Shown: positions 26,953 through 35,455 of the stretch, in pieces
Layout of the letters: the number at the start of each line of letters is the position of its first letter
How positions within the stretch are numbered: position 1 is the stretch's first letter
Source: Pseudomonadota bacterium
Lineage (GTDB): Bacteria; Pseudomonadota; Alphaproteobacteria; Rhizobiales; Xanthobacteraceae
Length of the DNA: 64,000 nucleotides
Reading direction: 5' to 3'
NCBI GenBank assembly: GCA_018240595.1
Contig: JAFEFL010000025.1
Span: 1 to 64,000, forward strand
Translations under genes and position numbers: made by a program
Notes under the pieces: model-generated
The model's database searches: none
The model's input: the letters and a program-made list of their open reading frames with translations, nothing else
Told to the model about the DNA's origin: nothing

Positions 26953-27306
26953 ATGCGTTTGAAACTGACAGCGGCGATCGCCGCCCTGCTCGTCGCTGCG
27001 ACGACCGTCGCAGCCGTGACCCCGGCGGACGCGCAGTGGCGGCGCCACGGCGGCTACTATCATCACCATCATCGCGGCGGCTGGGGCGGCGGCGCGGCGC
27101 TCGGCGGCTTCGCGGCCGGCGCCATCCTCGGCGGCGCGCTCGCAGCACAGCGACCGTATTACGGGTCCGGCCCGGTCTATTATGAAGCCGAGCCGGGTTA
27201 CTACGGCGGCGACGCCACCGGCTACTGCATGCAGCGCTTCAAATCGTACGATCCGGCGTCAGGGACCTATCTCGGTTATGACGGCTACCGCCACCCCTGC
27301 CCGTAA
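26953..27306 (+). CDS. BA14K-like secreted protein
   Basis: A 117-residue protein with a signal peptide (KLTAAIAALLVAATTVAAVTPADAQ). A His/Gly-rich stretch follows (HGGYYHHHHRGGWGGG), then a Gly/Ala hydrophobic segment. The C-terminal motif YCMQRFKSYDPASGTYLGYD ending HPCP is the BA14K signature, named from a Brucella immunoreactive lectin-like protein. The His cluster could bind metal. ATG 26953 is chosen because it starts the signal peptide. It is followed by a terminator. Confidence 0.83.
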   Translation: MRLKLTAAIAALLVAATTVAAVTPADAQWRRHGGYYHHHHRGGWGGGAALGGFAAGAILGGALAAQRPYYGSGPVYYEAEPGYYGGDATGYCMQRFKSYDPASGTYLGYDGYRHPCP

Positions 27307-27330
27307 CGAGGCCGGATGACGCGCCAAAGC

Positions 27331-27360
27331 AAAAAGCCGCCCATATCGGGCGGCTTTTTC
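27331..27360. terminator. Bidirectional rho-independent terminator
   Basis: AAAAAGCCGCCC-ATATC-GGGCGGCTTTTTC: the GCCGCCC stem (27336-27342) pairs with GGGCGGC (27348-27354), with an A-run before and a T-run after. It can end both the BA14K-like gene and the convergent coxG gene. Confidence 0.92.
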
Positions 27361-27376
27361 CGATTCCGAAATTGGA

Positions 27377-27835
27377 TCAGGCGGCCGGCTGACCGCCGAT
27401 ATTGGCAGCGAAGTTCTTGAAGAAATCGTCCGCGGTCTTCTTGGCCGCGCCGTTGACCAGGCGCTGACCGAGCTGGGCGAGCTTGCCGCCAATCTGCGCC
27501 TCGACGTTGTAGGTGAGCAACGTACCGCCGTCCTTTTCGGTCAGCGTCACGGTCGCGCCACCCTTGGCGAAGCCGGCGACGCCGCCGTCGCCCTCGCCGG
27601 AAATCTTGTAGCCGTTCGGCGGATCGAGGTCGGTGAGATGGACCTTGCCCTTGAAGCGCGCCTTGACCGGGCCGATCTTCGTCACGGCGACCGCCTCGAA
27701 GTCGGTCGGCGACGTCGTCGTCAGGGTCTCGCAGCCGGGGATGCAGGCCTTGAGGACCTCGGGGTCGTTGAGCTTCGCGTAAACCACTTCCCGGCTCGCA
27801 GGAAGCTGCACTTCGCCCGTCATCGTCATCGCCAT
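27377..27835 (-). CDS. coxG: CoxG-like SRPBCC protein
   Basis: A 152-residue CoxG-family protein with the START/SRPBCC fold. Its first half reads TMTGEVQLPASREVVYAKLN and LKACIPGCETLTTTSPTDFE, and it ends with ADDFFKNFAANIGGQPAA. In Oligotropha, CoxG recruits CO dehydrogenase to the cytoplasmic membrane. It lies about 0.7 kb upstream of coxS on the same strand, separated from it by the BA14K-like gene on the other strand. The start has an AAGGAGA site. It supports a functional Cox locus here. Confidence 0.9.
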   Translation of the reverse strand: MAMTMTGEVQLPASREVVYAKLNDPEVLKACIPGCETLTTTSPTDFEAVAVTKIGPVKARFKGKVHLTDLDPPNGYKISGEGDGGVAGFAKGGATVTLTEKDGGTLLTYNVEAQIGGKLAQLGQRLVNGAAKKTADDFFKNFAANIGGQPAA

Positions 27836-27970
27836 GGCCGCTATCTCCTTCTCGACAGGCCCGTCGCCGGCCCGGGGAAGGACTTAAGGCTTCGCGCGCC
27901 CGCTGAAAAGGGCTTTGCAGCATGGCTCCGGCCGCTTTAATCCTGTTCTTCACGTCACCGGAGAAATTTC

Positions 27971-28753
27971 ATGCCGCTGATTACAACCGACGATGGCTGC
28001 CGCATCAATGTCGAGGTCTCGGGTAGCGAGCGCGCGCCGGCGCTGATGCTGTCGTCCTCTGTCGGCACCAATCTTCACATGTGGGACGATCAGGCCGAGG
28101 ATTTCGCCCGCCACTTTCGCGTCATCCGCTATGACCGCCGAGGCCATGGCGGTTCTGACGCTCCGCCCGGCCCGTACTCGATGGAGCGGCTCGGCCGCGA
28201 CGCCTTATCGGTGCTCGACGCCCTCGAGGTTCGCAGCGTCCTTTGGTGCGGCCTGTCGATCGGCGGCATGGTCGGCCAATGGCTCGGGGCGAACGCGCCG
28301 GAGCGCTTCGACAAGCTGATCCTGGCGAATACCAATGCTTTCTACGAGGACAAGAAGACCTGGGACGACCGAATCCGGTTCCTACGCGACAATCCGCTGG
28401 ACAAGCTTCTCGACGCGACGATGGGACGCTGGTTCACCCCCTCGTTTCGGGAAAGCGCGCCGCAGGCAATCGCCCGGATGAAGGACATCTTCCTCACCAC
28501 AGACAAGGCAGGCTACGTGGCTTGTTGCCAGGCGATCCGCGACATGGATTTCCGTACGTCCAATCAATCGATCACCACACCGACTTTGGTGATTGTCGGC
28601 GCGCAGGATGCGGCGACGCCCCCCGCCCAAGGCGAAGCCATCGCGCGGCAGATCAAGGGCGCCAAGGTCTTCAGCATCGACGCCGCGCATATTTCCAACG
28701 TCGAGCAGCCGGCCGCCTTCACCAAGGCGGTGCTCGACTTCCTGAAAAGCTGA
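27971..28753 (+). CDS. pcaD: 3-oxoadipate enol-lactonase
   Basis: A 260-residue alpha/beta hydrolase of the PcaD type. The nucleophile elbow is CGLSIGGMVGQWLG with Ser, the acid lies near VIVGAQDAATPP and the base His is in DAAHISNVEQP. PcaD hydrolyses 3-oxoadipate enol-lactone in protocatechuate degradation. The next gene encodes a PcaC-like decarboxylase, which supports the call, although no other pca genes are in the window. The start has a GGAGA site. A palindromic repeat follows the stop. Confidence 0.87.
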   Translation: MPLITTDDGCRINVEVSGSERAPALMLSSSVGTNLHMWDDQAEDFARHFRVIRYDRRGHGGSDAPPGPYSMERLGRDALSVLDALEVRSVLWCGLSIGGMVGQWLGANAPERFDKLILANTNAFYEDKKTWDDRIRFLRDNPLDKLLDATMGRWFTPSFRESAPQAIARMKDIFLTTDKAGYVACCQAIRDMDFRTSNQSITTPTLVIVGAQDAATPPAQGEAIARQIKGAKVFSIDAAHISNVEQPAAFTKAVLDFLKS

Positions 28754-28763
28754 ACCAATCTCC

Positions 28764-28844
28764 GCTCATTCCCGCGCAGGCGGGAATCCGCCGCTTGCCG
28801 GATGTGACAAAAATTGGACCCACGCTTTCACGGGGACGAGCGGG
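28764..28844. repeat. Second copy of the double stem-loop repeat, inverted
   Basis: ATTCCCGC-GCAG-GCGGGAAT (28768-28787) matches the second hairpin of the 13222 element. The end GGGGACGAGCGGG matches the reverse complement of its other end. The hairpin near 28820-28836 is degraded (CACGCTTTCACG in place of CCGCTTTCGCGG). It lies between pcaD and pcaC. Confidence 0.78.
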
Positions 28845-28864
28845 CAAAACACGCGAGGTGAATT

Positions 28865-29248
28865 ATGGACGAGAAACAACGCTACGATGCCGGCATGGCG
28901 AAGCGCCGCAAGGTTCTCGGCGCGGCCTGGGTCGATCGCGCCAATGCCAACAAGACACCGCTCAACTCCGAATTCCAGGACTTCATCACCCGCGCCGCCT
29001 GGGGCGAGGTGTGGACCCGCCCGCATTACGACGAACGTACGCGCCGCATCCTCGTCATCGGCACCATGCTGGCGCTCGGCCACTGGGACGAATTCAACAT
29101 GCATGTGCGCGCCGCGCTGACCGAAGGCGGCTTTACCGCCGACGACATCAAGGAAATCCTCCTGCAGCAGGCGATCTATTGCGGCGTGCCGGCGGCCAAC
29201 CATGCGTTCAAGGAAACGGCGGCGATCATCGCCGAGCTGAAAAAATAG
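28865..29248 (+). CDS. pcaC: 4-carboxymuconolactone decarboxylase
   Basis: A 127-residue all-helical carboxymuconolactone decarboxylase (AhpD-like fold). The family core is visible: EFQDFITRAAWGEVWTRPH, RRILVIGTMLALGHWDEFNM and IKEILLQQAIYCGVPAANHA. PcaC decarboxylates gamma-carboxymuconolactone to the enol-lactone used by PcaD, so the two genes form a consecutive pathway pair. GAGGTGAATT precedes the start. It is separated from pcaD by the repeat element. Confidence 0.9.
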   Translation: MDEKQRYDAGMAKRRKVLGAAWVDRANANKTPLNSEFQDFITRAAWGEVWTRPHYDERTRRILVIGTMLALGHWDEFNMHVRAALTEGGFTADDIKEILLQQAIYCGVPAANHAFKETAAIIAELKK

Positions 29249-29337
29249 CGGAACGAAGCATCGATCCGCGCTGCATTTGCCCGCCGGCCCGCTATGATCG
29301 GCGCAGGGCCGGAACAGGCCGGCCAGGGAGCAACGCC

Positions 29338-29844
29338 ATGGTCAACGGCTTCTTCGCGCGCCAGCTCGGCGCCTATGCGAGCTATCATCGCGACCCGCGC
29401 AACCGCCTGACGCACCTGATCGGCATTCCGGCGATCGTGTTCTCGATCCTGGTGCCGCTGGCGCTGGTGCGCCTGACCGGTGGCCTGTCGCTGGCGAGTA
29501 TCGTCGCGGTGATCGCTTTGATCGGCTGGATCGCACTCGACCGCGGCGTCGGCATCGCGATGGCGGTGATGATGGTGCCGATGCTGCTGGTGGCGGAATG
29601 GATCGCGGCGGCGCAAGGCAGCCGCACCGCGTGGATCGTCTTCGCTGTTTTCTTTGTCGGCGGCTGGGTGTTCCAGCTCGTCGGCCATGTCTTCGAGGGC
29701 CGGCGGCCGGCGCTGGTCGACAATCTGTTTCAGGCCTTCATCGGCCCGATGTTCATCATGGCCGAAGTGCTGATGGCCCTTGGCCTGCGCCAGGATCTGC
29801 GCCGGATCGTCGATCCCCCGGCGGCGGGCGTGGCCGGCTCCTGA
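29338..29844 (+). CDS. DUF962/Mpo1-like membrane protein
   Basis: A 168-residue protein with four hydrophobic segments. The N-terminus YASYHRDPRNRLTHLIGIPA and the later FQLVGHVFEGRRPALVDN carry the conserved His pairs of the DUF962/Mpo1 family. Yeast Mpo1 is an iron-dependent dioxygenase acting on 2-hydroxy fatty acids; a lipid role here is an inference from that family. The frame is open from 28243, but ATG 29338 matches the family start. It is downstream of pcaC on the same strand. Confidence 0.87.
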   Translation: MVNGFFARQLGAYASYHRDPRNRLTHLIGIPAIVFSILVPLALVRLTGGLSLASIVAVIALIGWIALDRGVGIAMAVMMVPMLLVAEWIAAAQGSRTAWIVFAVFFVGGWVFQLVGHVFEGRRPALVDNLFQAFIGPMFIMAEVLMALGLRQDLRRIVDPPAAGVAGS

Positions 29845-29860
29845 GCCGGCCGACGCTTAT

Positions 29861-30376
29861 TCAGTGCGAGGCCGACAACCGCTCGATCCGCAACGCGGCG
29901 ACCGAAGGAGCGCCGTTGCGACGCGAATAGTTGCGCTCGACGAGGCAGAGCGCGACGGCCAGCGCCGCGAGCAGCAGCTGCAGCACCTGTTCACGCAGCA
30001 GCTCGGCATTTTGCGACCACACCGACGGGCCGACCGAAGCCAGGCTGACGGCGACGACCACGATGAGCCCGCCTTCGAGAATGTCGGAATTTGCCTTGCC
30101 GCCGGCGAGGCTGCGCAGACGGTCGGCGATGTGCACGGCGCAGGCCAGCGCCACTGCGAGCTTCACTGCGCCGAAGAAGGCCGCGAGTTTCATCAATCCG
30201 TAGGGCGACAGTTTGAAATAGCTGCCGATGCCGAAGACGAATTGCGAGCGCCAGACATCGTCCAGCCCGTAGGTCGGCGACGTCAGGACGCGCAGCGCGT
30301 CGTAACCCCAGAACAAGGTGAAATACAGCGCGATCGCCATGATCGTCGCAACCGTAGCCGCGGATACCTTACGCAT
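29861..30376 (-). CDS. Hypothetical four-helix membrane protein
   Basis: A 171-residue protein that I do not recognise. It has an N-terminal hydrophobic segment (ATVATIMAIALYFTLFWGY), a loop with WRSQFVFGIGSYFKLSP, and three more hydrophobic segments (AAFFGAVKLAVALACAVHI, LIVVVAVSLASVG, LLLAALAVALCLVE). The tail is short and polar. GGGAG lies before the start at 30376. It converges on the Mpo1-like gene. It could be a small inner-membrane protein of unknown role. Confidence 0.68.
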   Translation of the reverse strand: MRKVSAATVATIMAIALYFTLFWGYDALRVLTSPTYGLDDVWRSQFVFGIGSYFKLSPYGLMKLAAFFGAVKLAVALACAVHIADRLRSLAGGKANSDILEGGLIVVVAVSLASVGPSVWSQNAELLREQVLQLLLAALAVALCLVERNYSRRNGAPSVAALRIERLSASH

Positions 30377-30713
30377 GAGCCGCTCCCATTATCGCGTGGG
30401 ATCATGCGTAAGCCTTTCAAATGCGAGCCACAAAGGAAACCGAAATTTTACCTTACCGCCGCGCGCCGTTAAGCGCGTTCGTCAAGCTTAATGCTGCGCG
30501 CGCCGACGCGCACCAACGGGACCGCAAGATCGAGCAATCGGGACTGGCGCAACGTTTCGCGCCGGCCGCGCGCAAACCTGCTTCCGGCCGACCAATGTAA
30601 CCGCGAGCCTGGCATTCTGGTTCCGGCGAATGCTGCAAACTCAGGCGCGCGGAACCGATCGGCGCCGCTCGCAGTTCCCTCCTCGAACATTCCTGAGGAC
30701 GAAGGAGCTGAAC
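30377..30713. other. Intergenic region before the micropeptide gene
   Basis: These 337 bp hold divergent upstream regions for the membrane protein and the micropeptide. Frames crossing it (30491-30979, 30453-30794) look like non-coding shadows. No clear palindromic operator or RNA gene was found. Confidence 0.45.
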
Positions 30714-30797
30714 ATGGGACGTTATCTTTTGCTGTGGCTTCTCGGCGTACCGCTGCCGATCCTGGCGTTGATCTGGGTCTTCGGCGGCCTGCACTAA
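30714..30797 (+). CDS. 27-residue hydrophobic micropeptide
   Basis: A 28-codon frame (ATG 30714, TAA at 30795-30797) preceded by the strong site GAAGGAGCTGAAC. The peptide is almost wholly one membrane helix: MGRYLLLWLLGVPLPI then LALIWVFGGLH. Similar short MGRYLLLWLLG-type proteins occur in related Bradyrhizobiaceae, as far as I recall. It could be a membrane-embedded regulator or an assembly factor. The strong ribosome binding site and hydrophobic composition are the support; function is unknown. Confidence 0.65.
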   Translation: MGRYLLLWLLGVPLPILALIWVFGGLH

Positions 30798-31085
30798 GGA
30801 GGCCGCGCCTGCGCCACCTTAGCGATCCCGACAGAGGCGATCCCCGCGGCGGCCCGGTCCAGCGACCGGCCGCCGCTTTGGTATTATGTCCACCGCTGGA
30901 CCTTGGCGCGGAGTTGCGGCCTGCGGCGACGCGGTCGCCCGTTCTCCTTTTGGCACGTTGCTTGCGACGAATGACTTAATAACATGTCGGAACTCGGCGT
31001 TGCCGCTGCGGCGGCTCCCTGTTAAGCATTTGAGGGGCGAAATGGACGGCAGCCGGGCTGTCCCTTCGGAGAGGCGGGCAAGTGC

Positions 31086-32003
31086 ATGGAAGTATTCCTC
31101 CAGCAGCTCATTAACGGCATCACACTCGGATCCATCTATGGTTTGATCGCAATCGGCTACACGATGGTCTTCGGCATCATCGGCATGGTGAACTTCGCCC
31201 ATGGCGACGTGTTCATGGTGTCGGTGTTCATCGCCTTGATCGCGTTTCTTTTGGTCACGGCATGGCTCGGCATAGCCTCCATCACCGTTGCCTTGCTGAT
31301 CGTGCTGATCGTCGCCATGCTGTTCACCTCGCTGGTGAACTGGGTGATCGAGCGCCTCGCTTACCGGCCGTTGCGCGGCTCGTTCCGCCTGGCGCCGCTG
31401 ATCTCGGCAATCGGCATGTCGATCTTCCTGTCCAACTTCGTCCAGGTCACGCAGGGCCCGCGCAACAAGGCGATCCAGCCCATCGTGCGCGGCGAATTCA
31501 TCCTGCTCGATCACAACAATTACGCCGTCGCCCTGTCCTACAAACAACTGATCATCTGGGGCATTACGGCCGTGCTGCTAGCGGCGTTCTGGTATCTGGT
31601 CGCCAAGACCCGGCTCGGCCGCGAGCAGCGGGCCTGCGAGCAGGACCAGAAAATGGCGGCGCTGGTCGGCGTCAACGTCGACCGCACGATCTCGATGACC
31701 TTCGTCATCGCCGCGGCGCTCGCCGCCGTCGCCGGCACCATGTACCTGATGTATTACGGCGTCGTGAGTTTTGCCGACGGCTTCGTGCCTGGCGTCAAGG
31801 CTTTCACCGCGGCGGTGCTCGGCGGCATCGGCTCATTGCCGGGCGCGGTGATCGGCGGCCTGCTGATCGGGCTGATCGAAACCTTCTGGTCGGCCTATTT
31901 CACCATCGACTACAAGGACGTTGCCGCCTTCTCGGTGCTGGCGATCACGCTGATATTCCTGCCGCAAGGTCTGTTCGGCCGCCCCGATGTCGAAAAGGTC
32001 TGA
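31086..32003 (+). CDS. livH: Branched-chain amino acid ABC permease LivH
   Basis: A 305-residue inner-membrane permease of the LivH family with about eight hydrophobic segments. Family marks are LINGITLGSIYGLIAIGYTM and GMVNFAHGDVFMV at the start, CEQDQKMAALVGVNVDRTI as the EAA-like loop, and GGIGSLPGAVIGGLLIGLIE. It pairs with LivM to form the channel. It is the first gene of a six-gene importer operon; a GGAGAGG lies upstream. The ligand is a branched-chain amino acid or a similar amide/aromatic compound. Confidence 0.94.
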   Translation: MEVFLQQLINGITLGSIYGLIAIGYTMVFGIIGMVNFAHGDVFMVSVFIALIAFLLVTAWLGIASITVALLIVLIVAMLFTSLVNWVIERLAYRPLRGSFRLAPLISAIGMSIFLSNFVQVTQGPRNKAIQPIVRGEFILLDHNNYAVALSYKQLIIWGITAVLLAAFWYLVAKTRLGREQRACEQDQKMAALVGVNVDRTISMTFVIAAALAAVAGTMYLMYYGVVSFADGFVPGVKAFTAAVLGGIGSLPGAVIGGLLIGLIETFWSAYFTIDYKDVAAFSVLAITLIFLPQGLFGRPDVEKV

Positions 32004-32004
32004 C

Positions 32005-33384
32005 ATGGACACGACCGCGCAACGCCAGGACGTGGACGTCGTCCACGCCGTCAAGGAAGCCTGCCTCGCTGCCGCGATCACCTTCGGCGTCCTGCTGCCG
32101 CTGATCGGCTTTGAGACCGTCAGCAACATCGACAACAAACTCGTGCTCCACACGCGTTGGGGGCTGCTGTTCTCGATCGTCGCCATCGTCGGCGTCGGCC
32201 GTTTGCTGATGGCGCTTGTGATCGCGCCGCGGCTGGCGCAGCGCCGCGTGCGCCCGGTGACTCCCGCCGCGACCGCCGCCGCAACGTGGCTGTCCGTCAT
32301 CGGCCGTTGGTTTGGCCCTTTCGCCGTCGGCTTCGCCATCGTCTATCCCATCCTCGTCGTGAGCCTGGGCGGCTTCAGCAGCGCGCTGAAATGGGTCGAC
32401 AATTTCGGCATCCAGATCCTGATCTACGTGATGCTGGGCTGGGGCCTCAACATCGTCGTCGGCCTCGCCGGCCTGCTCGACCTCGGTTACGTCGCCTTCT
32501 ATGCCGTCGGCGCCTACTCCTACGCCCTGCTGGCCAAGAACTTCGGCTTCTCGTTCTGGATCCTGCTGCCGCTCGCCGGCATTCTGTCGTCGTTCTGGGG
32601 CATCCTGCTCGGCTTCCCGGTGCTGCGCCTGCGCGGTGACTACCTCGCCATCGTGACGCTCGCCTTCGGCGAGATCATTCGCATCGTGCTCATCAACTTC
32701 GTCGATCTGACCAACGGCTATGCCGGCATCGGCGGCATTCCGCGACCGAGTTTCTTCGGCATCCCGTTCACCGCCGGCGACGACGGCTTCGCCGCGGTGT
32801 TCGGCCTGGAGTTCACGCCGGTCTATCGCACGATATTCCTTTACTATCTGATCCTGGCGCTCGCCTTCCTCACCGCCTTCGTTACCGTCCGGCTGCGGCG
32901 CCTGCCGGTCGGTCGCGCCTGGGAAGCGCTGCGCGAAGACGAGATTGCCTGCCGCTCGCTCGGCATCAACACCACCAACACCAAGCTCACCGCCTTCGCC
33001 ATCGGCGCCATGTTCGGCGGCTTTGCCGGCTCTTTCTTCGCCGCCCGTCAGGGCTTCATCTCGCCGGAAAGCTTCACCTTCCTCGAATCGGCGACCGTGC
33101 TGTCCATCGTCGTGCTTGGCGGCATGGGCAGCCAGATCGGCGTCGCCATCGCCGCGGCATTGTTCATCGGCGGCACCGAGATCATGCGCGATCTCGACTT
33201 CCTCAAGCAGATTTTCGGACCATCGTTCGACCCGACGCAATACCGCATGCTGCTGTTCGGCTTCGGTATGGTGATCATCATGGTGTTCAGGCCGCGCGGC
33301 CTGATCTCGACACGCTCGCCCTCGATCTTCCTGAAGGAACGCAAGACAATCTCCTCCGATCTCGTCAAGGAAGGGCACGGCTGA
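32005..33384 (+). CDS. livM: Branched-chain amino acid ABC permease LivM
   Basis: A 459-residue permease, longer than LivH because of an N-terminal hydrophobic extension of about 130 residues. Core motifs are GLNIVVGLAGLLDLGYVAFY, VLRLRGDYLAIVTLAFGEII and the EAA-like ALREDEIACRSLGINTTNTK. The last GGMGSQIGVAIAAALFIG is typical. ATG 32005 follows the livH stop by one base; ATG 31987 lies inside livH and is less likely. Its TGA shares one base with the livG ATG. Confidence 0.93.
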   Translation: MDTTAQRQDVDVVHAVKEACLAAAITFGVLLPLIGFETVSNIDNKLVLHTRWGLLFSIVAIVGVGRLLMALVIAPRLAQRRVRPVTPAATAAATWLSVIGRWFGPFAVGFAIVYPILVVSLGGFSSALKWVDNFGIQILIYVMLGWGLNIVVGLAGLLDLGYVAFYAVGAYSYALLAKNFGFSFWILLPLAGILSSFWGILLGFPVLRLRGDYLAIVTLAFGEIIRIVLINFVDLTNGYAGIGGIPRPSFFGIPFTAGDDGFAAVFGLEFTPVYRTIFLYYLILALAFLTAFVTVRLRRLPVGRAWEALREDEIACRSLGINTTNTKLTAFAIGAMFGGFAGSFFAARQGFISPESFTFLESATVLSIVVLGGMGSQIGVAIAAALFIGGTEIMRDLDFLKQIFGPSFDPTQYRMLLFGFGMVIIMVFRPRGLISTRSPSIFLKERKTISSDLVKEGHG

Positions 33385-34292
33385 TGGCGGGACGCGGCGA
33401 ACCTCTGCTCAAGGTCGAGCACCTCACCATGCGTTTCGGCGGCCTGGTTGCCGTCGATAATCTGTCCTGGCAGGCGAGAGAGAGAGACATCACCGCGCTG
33501 ATCGGGCCGAACGGCGCCGGCAAGACGACGGTGTTCAACTGCATCACCGGCTTCTACAAGCCGACCGAGGGCCGCATCGCGCTGCGCCACGGCGATCCGG
33601 CGATCTGGGATGAGCTCGAAAGTCTCACCGACCGCGGCAAGCGGCACCTTACCGCAGCGACCGGGTCGTTGTTTCAGCTCGAGCGCATGCCCGATTATCT
33701 GGTGACGCAGCAGGCGCGCGTAGCCCGCACATTCCAGAACATCCGCCTGTTCGCCGGCATGACCGTGCTGGAAAATCTCATGGTCGCCCAGCACAACAGC
33801 CTGATGCTGGCGTCCGGCTATACACTGCTCGGCGTGCTTGGCATCCCATCGTACGGCATCGCCGAACGTGCGGCGATCGACGTGGCGCGCGAATGGCTCA
33901 ACCGCGTCGGCCTCATCGACCGCGCCGACGATCCGGCCGGCGACCTGCCCTACGGCGCGCAACGCCGGCTCGAGATTGCCCGCGCGATGTGCACGGATCC
34001 GGTGCTGCTGTGCCTCGACGAGCCCGCCGCCGGCCTCAACCCGCGCGAAAGCGCCGAGCTCAACGAACTGCTGCTGTCGATCCGCGACCAGTTCAACCTG
34101 TCGATCCTGCTGATCGAGCATGACATGTCGGTGGTCATGGAGATCTCGGACCACGTCATCGTGCTCGACTACGGCGTCAAGATTTCCGACGGCACGCCGG
34201 AGGAAATCCGCAACGACCCGAAGGTGATCGCCGCCTATCTCGGCGTCGCCGATGAAGAGGTCGAAAAGGTCGAGGCGGAGGTGGGCCTATGA
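33384..34292 (+). CDS. livG: Branched-chain amino acid ABC ATPase LivG
   Basis: A 302-residue ATPase. Walker A is IGPNGAGKTTVFNCITGF, the signature is LPYGAQRRLEIARAM, and Walker B is VLLCLDEPAAGLNPRE. The C-terminal BCA_ABC_TP-type tail is present (DDEEVEKV-like end). It is about 45 residues longer than E. coli LivG because of an insertion after the first strand region (DPAIWDELESLTDRGKRHL). It is translationally linked to livM (1-bp overlap) and livF (4-bp overlap). Confidence 0.94.
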   Translation: MAGRGEPLLKVEHLTMRFGGLVAVDNLSWQARERDITALIGPNGAGKTTVFNCITGFYKPTEGRIALRHGDPAIWDELESLTDRGKRHLTAATGSLFQLERMPDYLVTQQARVARTFQNIRLFAGMTVLENLMVAQHNSLMLASGYTLLGVLGIPSYGIAERAAIDVAREWLNRVGLIDRADDPAGDLPYGAQRRLEIARAMCTDPVLLCLDEPAAGLNPRESAELNELLLSIRDQFNLSILLIEHDMSVVMEISDHVIVLDYGVKISDGTPEEIRNDPKVIAAYLGVADEEVEKVEAEVGL

Positions 34293-35008
34293 CCACCCTG
34301 CTCGCCGTCCGCGGCGTCAAAACTTTCTACGGCCGGGTCATGGCGCTCAAGGGCGTCGATCTCGAGGTCAAGGAAGGCGAGATCGTCACGCTTATCGGCG
34401 CCAACGGCGCCGGCAAGTCGACGCTGATGATGACCATCTGCGGCAACCCGCGCGCCCGCGAGGGCAGCATCGAGTTCGCAGGCCAGAACATCACGCGCCT
34501 GCCGACGCACGAGATCGCACGGCTGAAGCTGGCGCAATCGCCGGAAGGCCGCCGCATCTTCTCGCGCATGACCGTGCTCGAGAACCTGCAGATGGGCGCG
34601 CTGGTCGCCGACGAAAGCGAATTCGACAGCAACCTCGAGCGCATGCTCACCTTGTTTCCGCGCCTCAAGCAGCGCATCGGTCAGCGCGGCGGCACGTTGT
34701 CGGGCGGCGAACAACAGATGCTCGCCATCGCCCGCGCGCTGATGGCGCGGCCGCGCCTGCTGCTGCTCGACGAGCCGTCATTGGGTCTGGCGCCGCTGAT
34801 CGTGCGGCAGATCTTCGATGCCATCAAGGCGCTCAACGCCCAGGACGGCCTGACCGTGTTTTTGGTCGAACAGAACGCCTATCACGCGCTCAAGCTCGCG
34901 CACCGCGGCTACGTCATGGTCAACGGGCTGATTACCTTGTCCGGCACCGGCAAGGAACTTCTCGAACGGCCCGAAATCAAACAAGCCTATCTCGAAGGAG
35001 GCGCGTGA
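34289..35008 (+). CDS. livF: Branched-chain amino acid ABC ATPase LivF
   Basis: A 239-residue ATPase partner of LivG. Walker A is IGANGAGKSTLMMTICGN, the signature is LSGGEQQMLAIARALMAR, and Walker B is LLLLDEPSLGLAPL. The length and order are those of standard LivF. It starts inside the last codon of livG and shares one base with the start of the following DUF6867 gene, so the five genes from livH to DUF6867 are almost without gaps. Confidence 0.94.
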   Translation: MTTLLAVRGVKTFYGRVMALKGVDLEVKEGEIVTLIGANGAGKSTLMMTICGNPRAREGSIEFAGQNITRLPTHEIARLKLAQSPEGRRIFSRMTVLENLQMGALVADESEFDSNLERMLTLFPRLKQRIGQRGGTLSGGEQQMLAIARALMARPRLLLLDEPSLGLAPLIVRQIFDAIKALNAQDGLTVFLVEQNAYHALKLAHRGYVMVNGLITLSGTGKELLERPEIKQAYLEGGA

Positions 35009-35385
35009 TGGACCTCCACACCTCACCCACCTCGATTTTCCATTTTCTTTACGAGGAAGATTCGCTCTGGACCTTTATCCTGGTGACTCTCATCCTCGGC
35101 GGCGGCGCCGCCTGGCTGTCCGGCCGCGCCATCGCGCAGACGTGGCGCCCGATCTGGCAGGTCTTTGTTTACAGTCTGATCCTGGGCTGCGCCGTGCGGT
35201 TTATTCATTTCAGCCTGTTCGGCGGCACGCTGCTGTCACCGTACTACTATCTCGTGGATACGGTCCTGCTTATGGTGTTCGGATTCTTGGGCTTTCGGGC
35301 GGCACGCGTCTCGCAGATGCTCACCCAGTATCGCTGGATCAACGAACCGGCCGGAGCTTTGCGCTGGCGCCGAAATCCGCGTTGA
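35008..35385 (+). CDS. DUF6867-type membrane protein in the liv operon
   Basis: A 125-residue membrane protein with three hydrophobic segments (LWTFILVTLILGGGAAWLSG, WQVFVYSLILGCAVRFIHF, YLVDTVLLMVFGFLGFRAAR) and a conserved FHFLYEEDSLWTFI start. It matches DUF6867. ATG 35008 overlaps the livF stop by one base, so it is cotranslated with the importer. The longer frame from 34252 is a shadow of livF. Its role is unknown; position suggests an accessory subunit of the transporter. Confidence 0.82.
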   Translation: MDLHTSPTSIFHFLYEEDSLWTFILVTLILGGGAAWLSGRAIAQTWRPIWQVFVYSLILGCAVRFIHFSLFGGTLLSPYYYLVDTVLLMVFGFLGFRAARVSQMLTQYRWINEPAGALRWRRNPR

Positions 35386-35455
35386 CGTAGGATCGTGCCA
35401 GCTAAGTAGACTGCCGGATCAAGTTCACTGTTTTTTGTTGAAGGGGAAAAAACGA

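Noticed and set aside
28865..29248. AhpD-type peroxidase
   Set aside because: The small helical domain is shared with AhpD, but the CxxC motif is missing and pcaD is the neighbour, so PcaC fits better.
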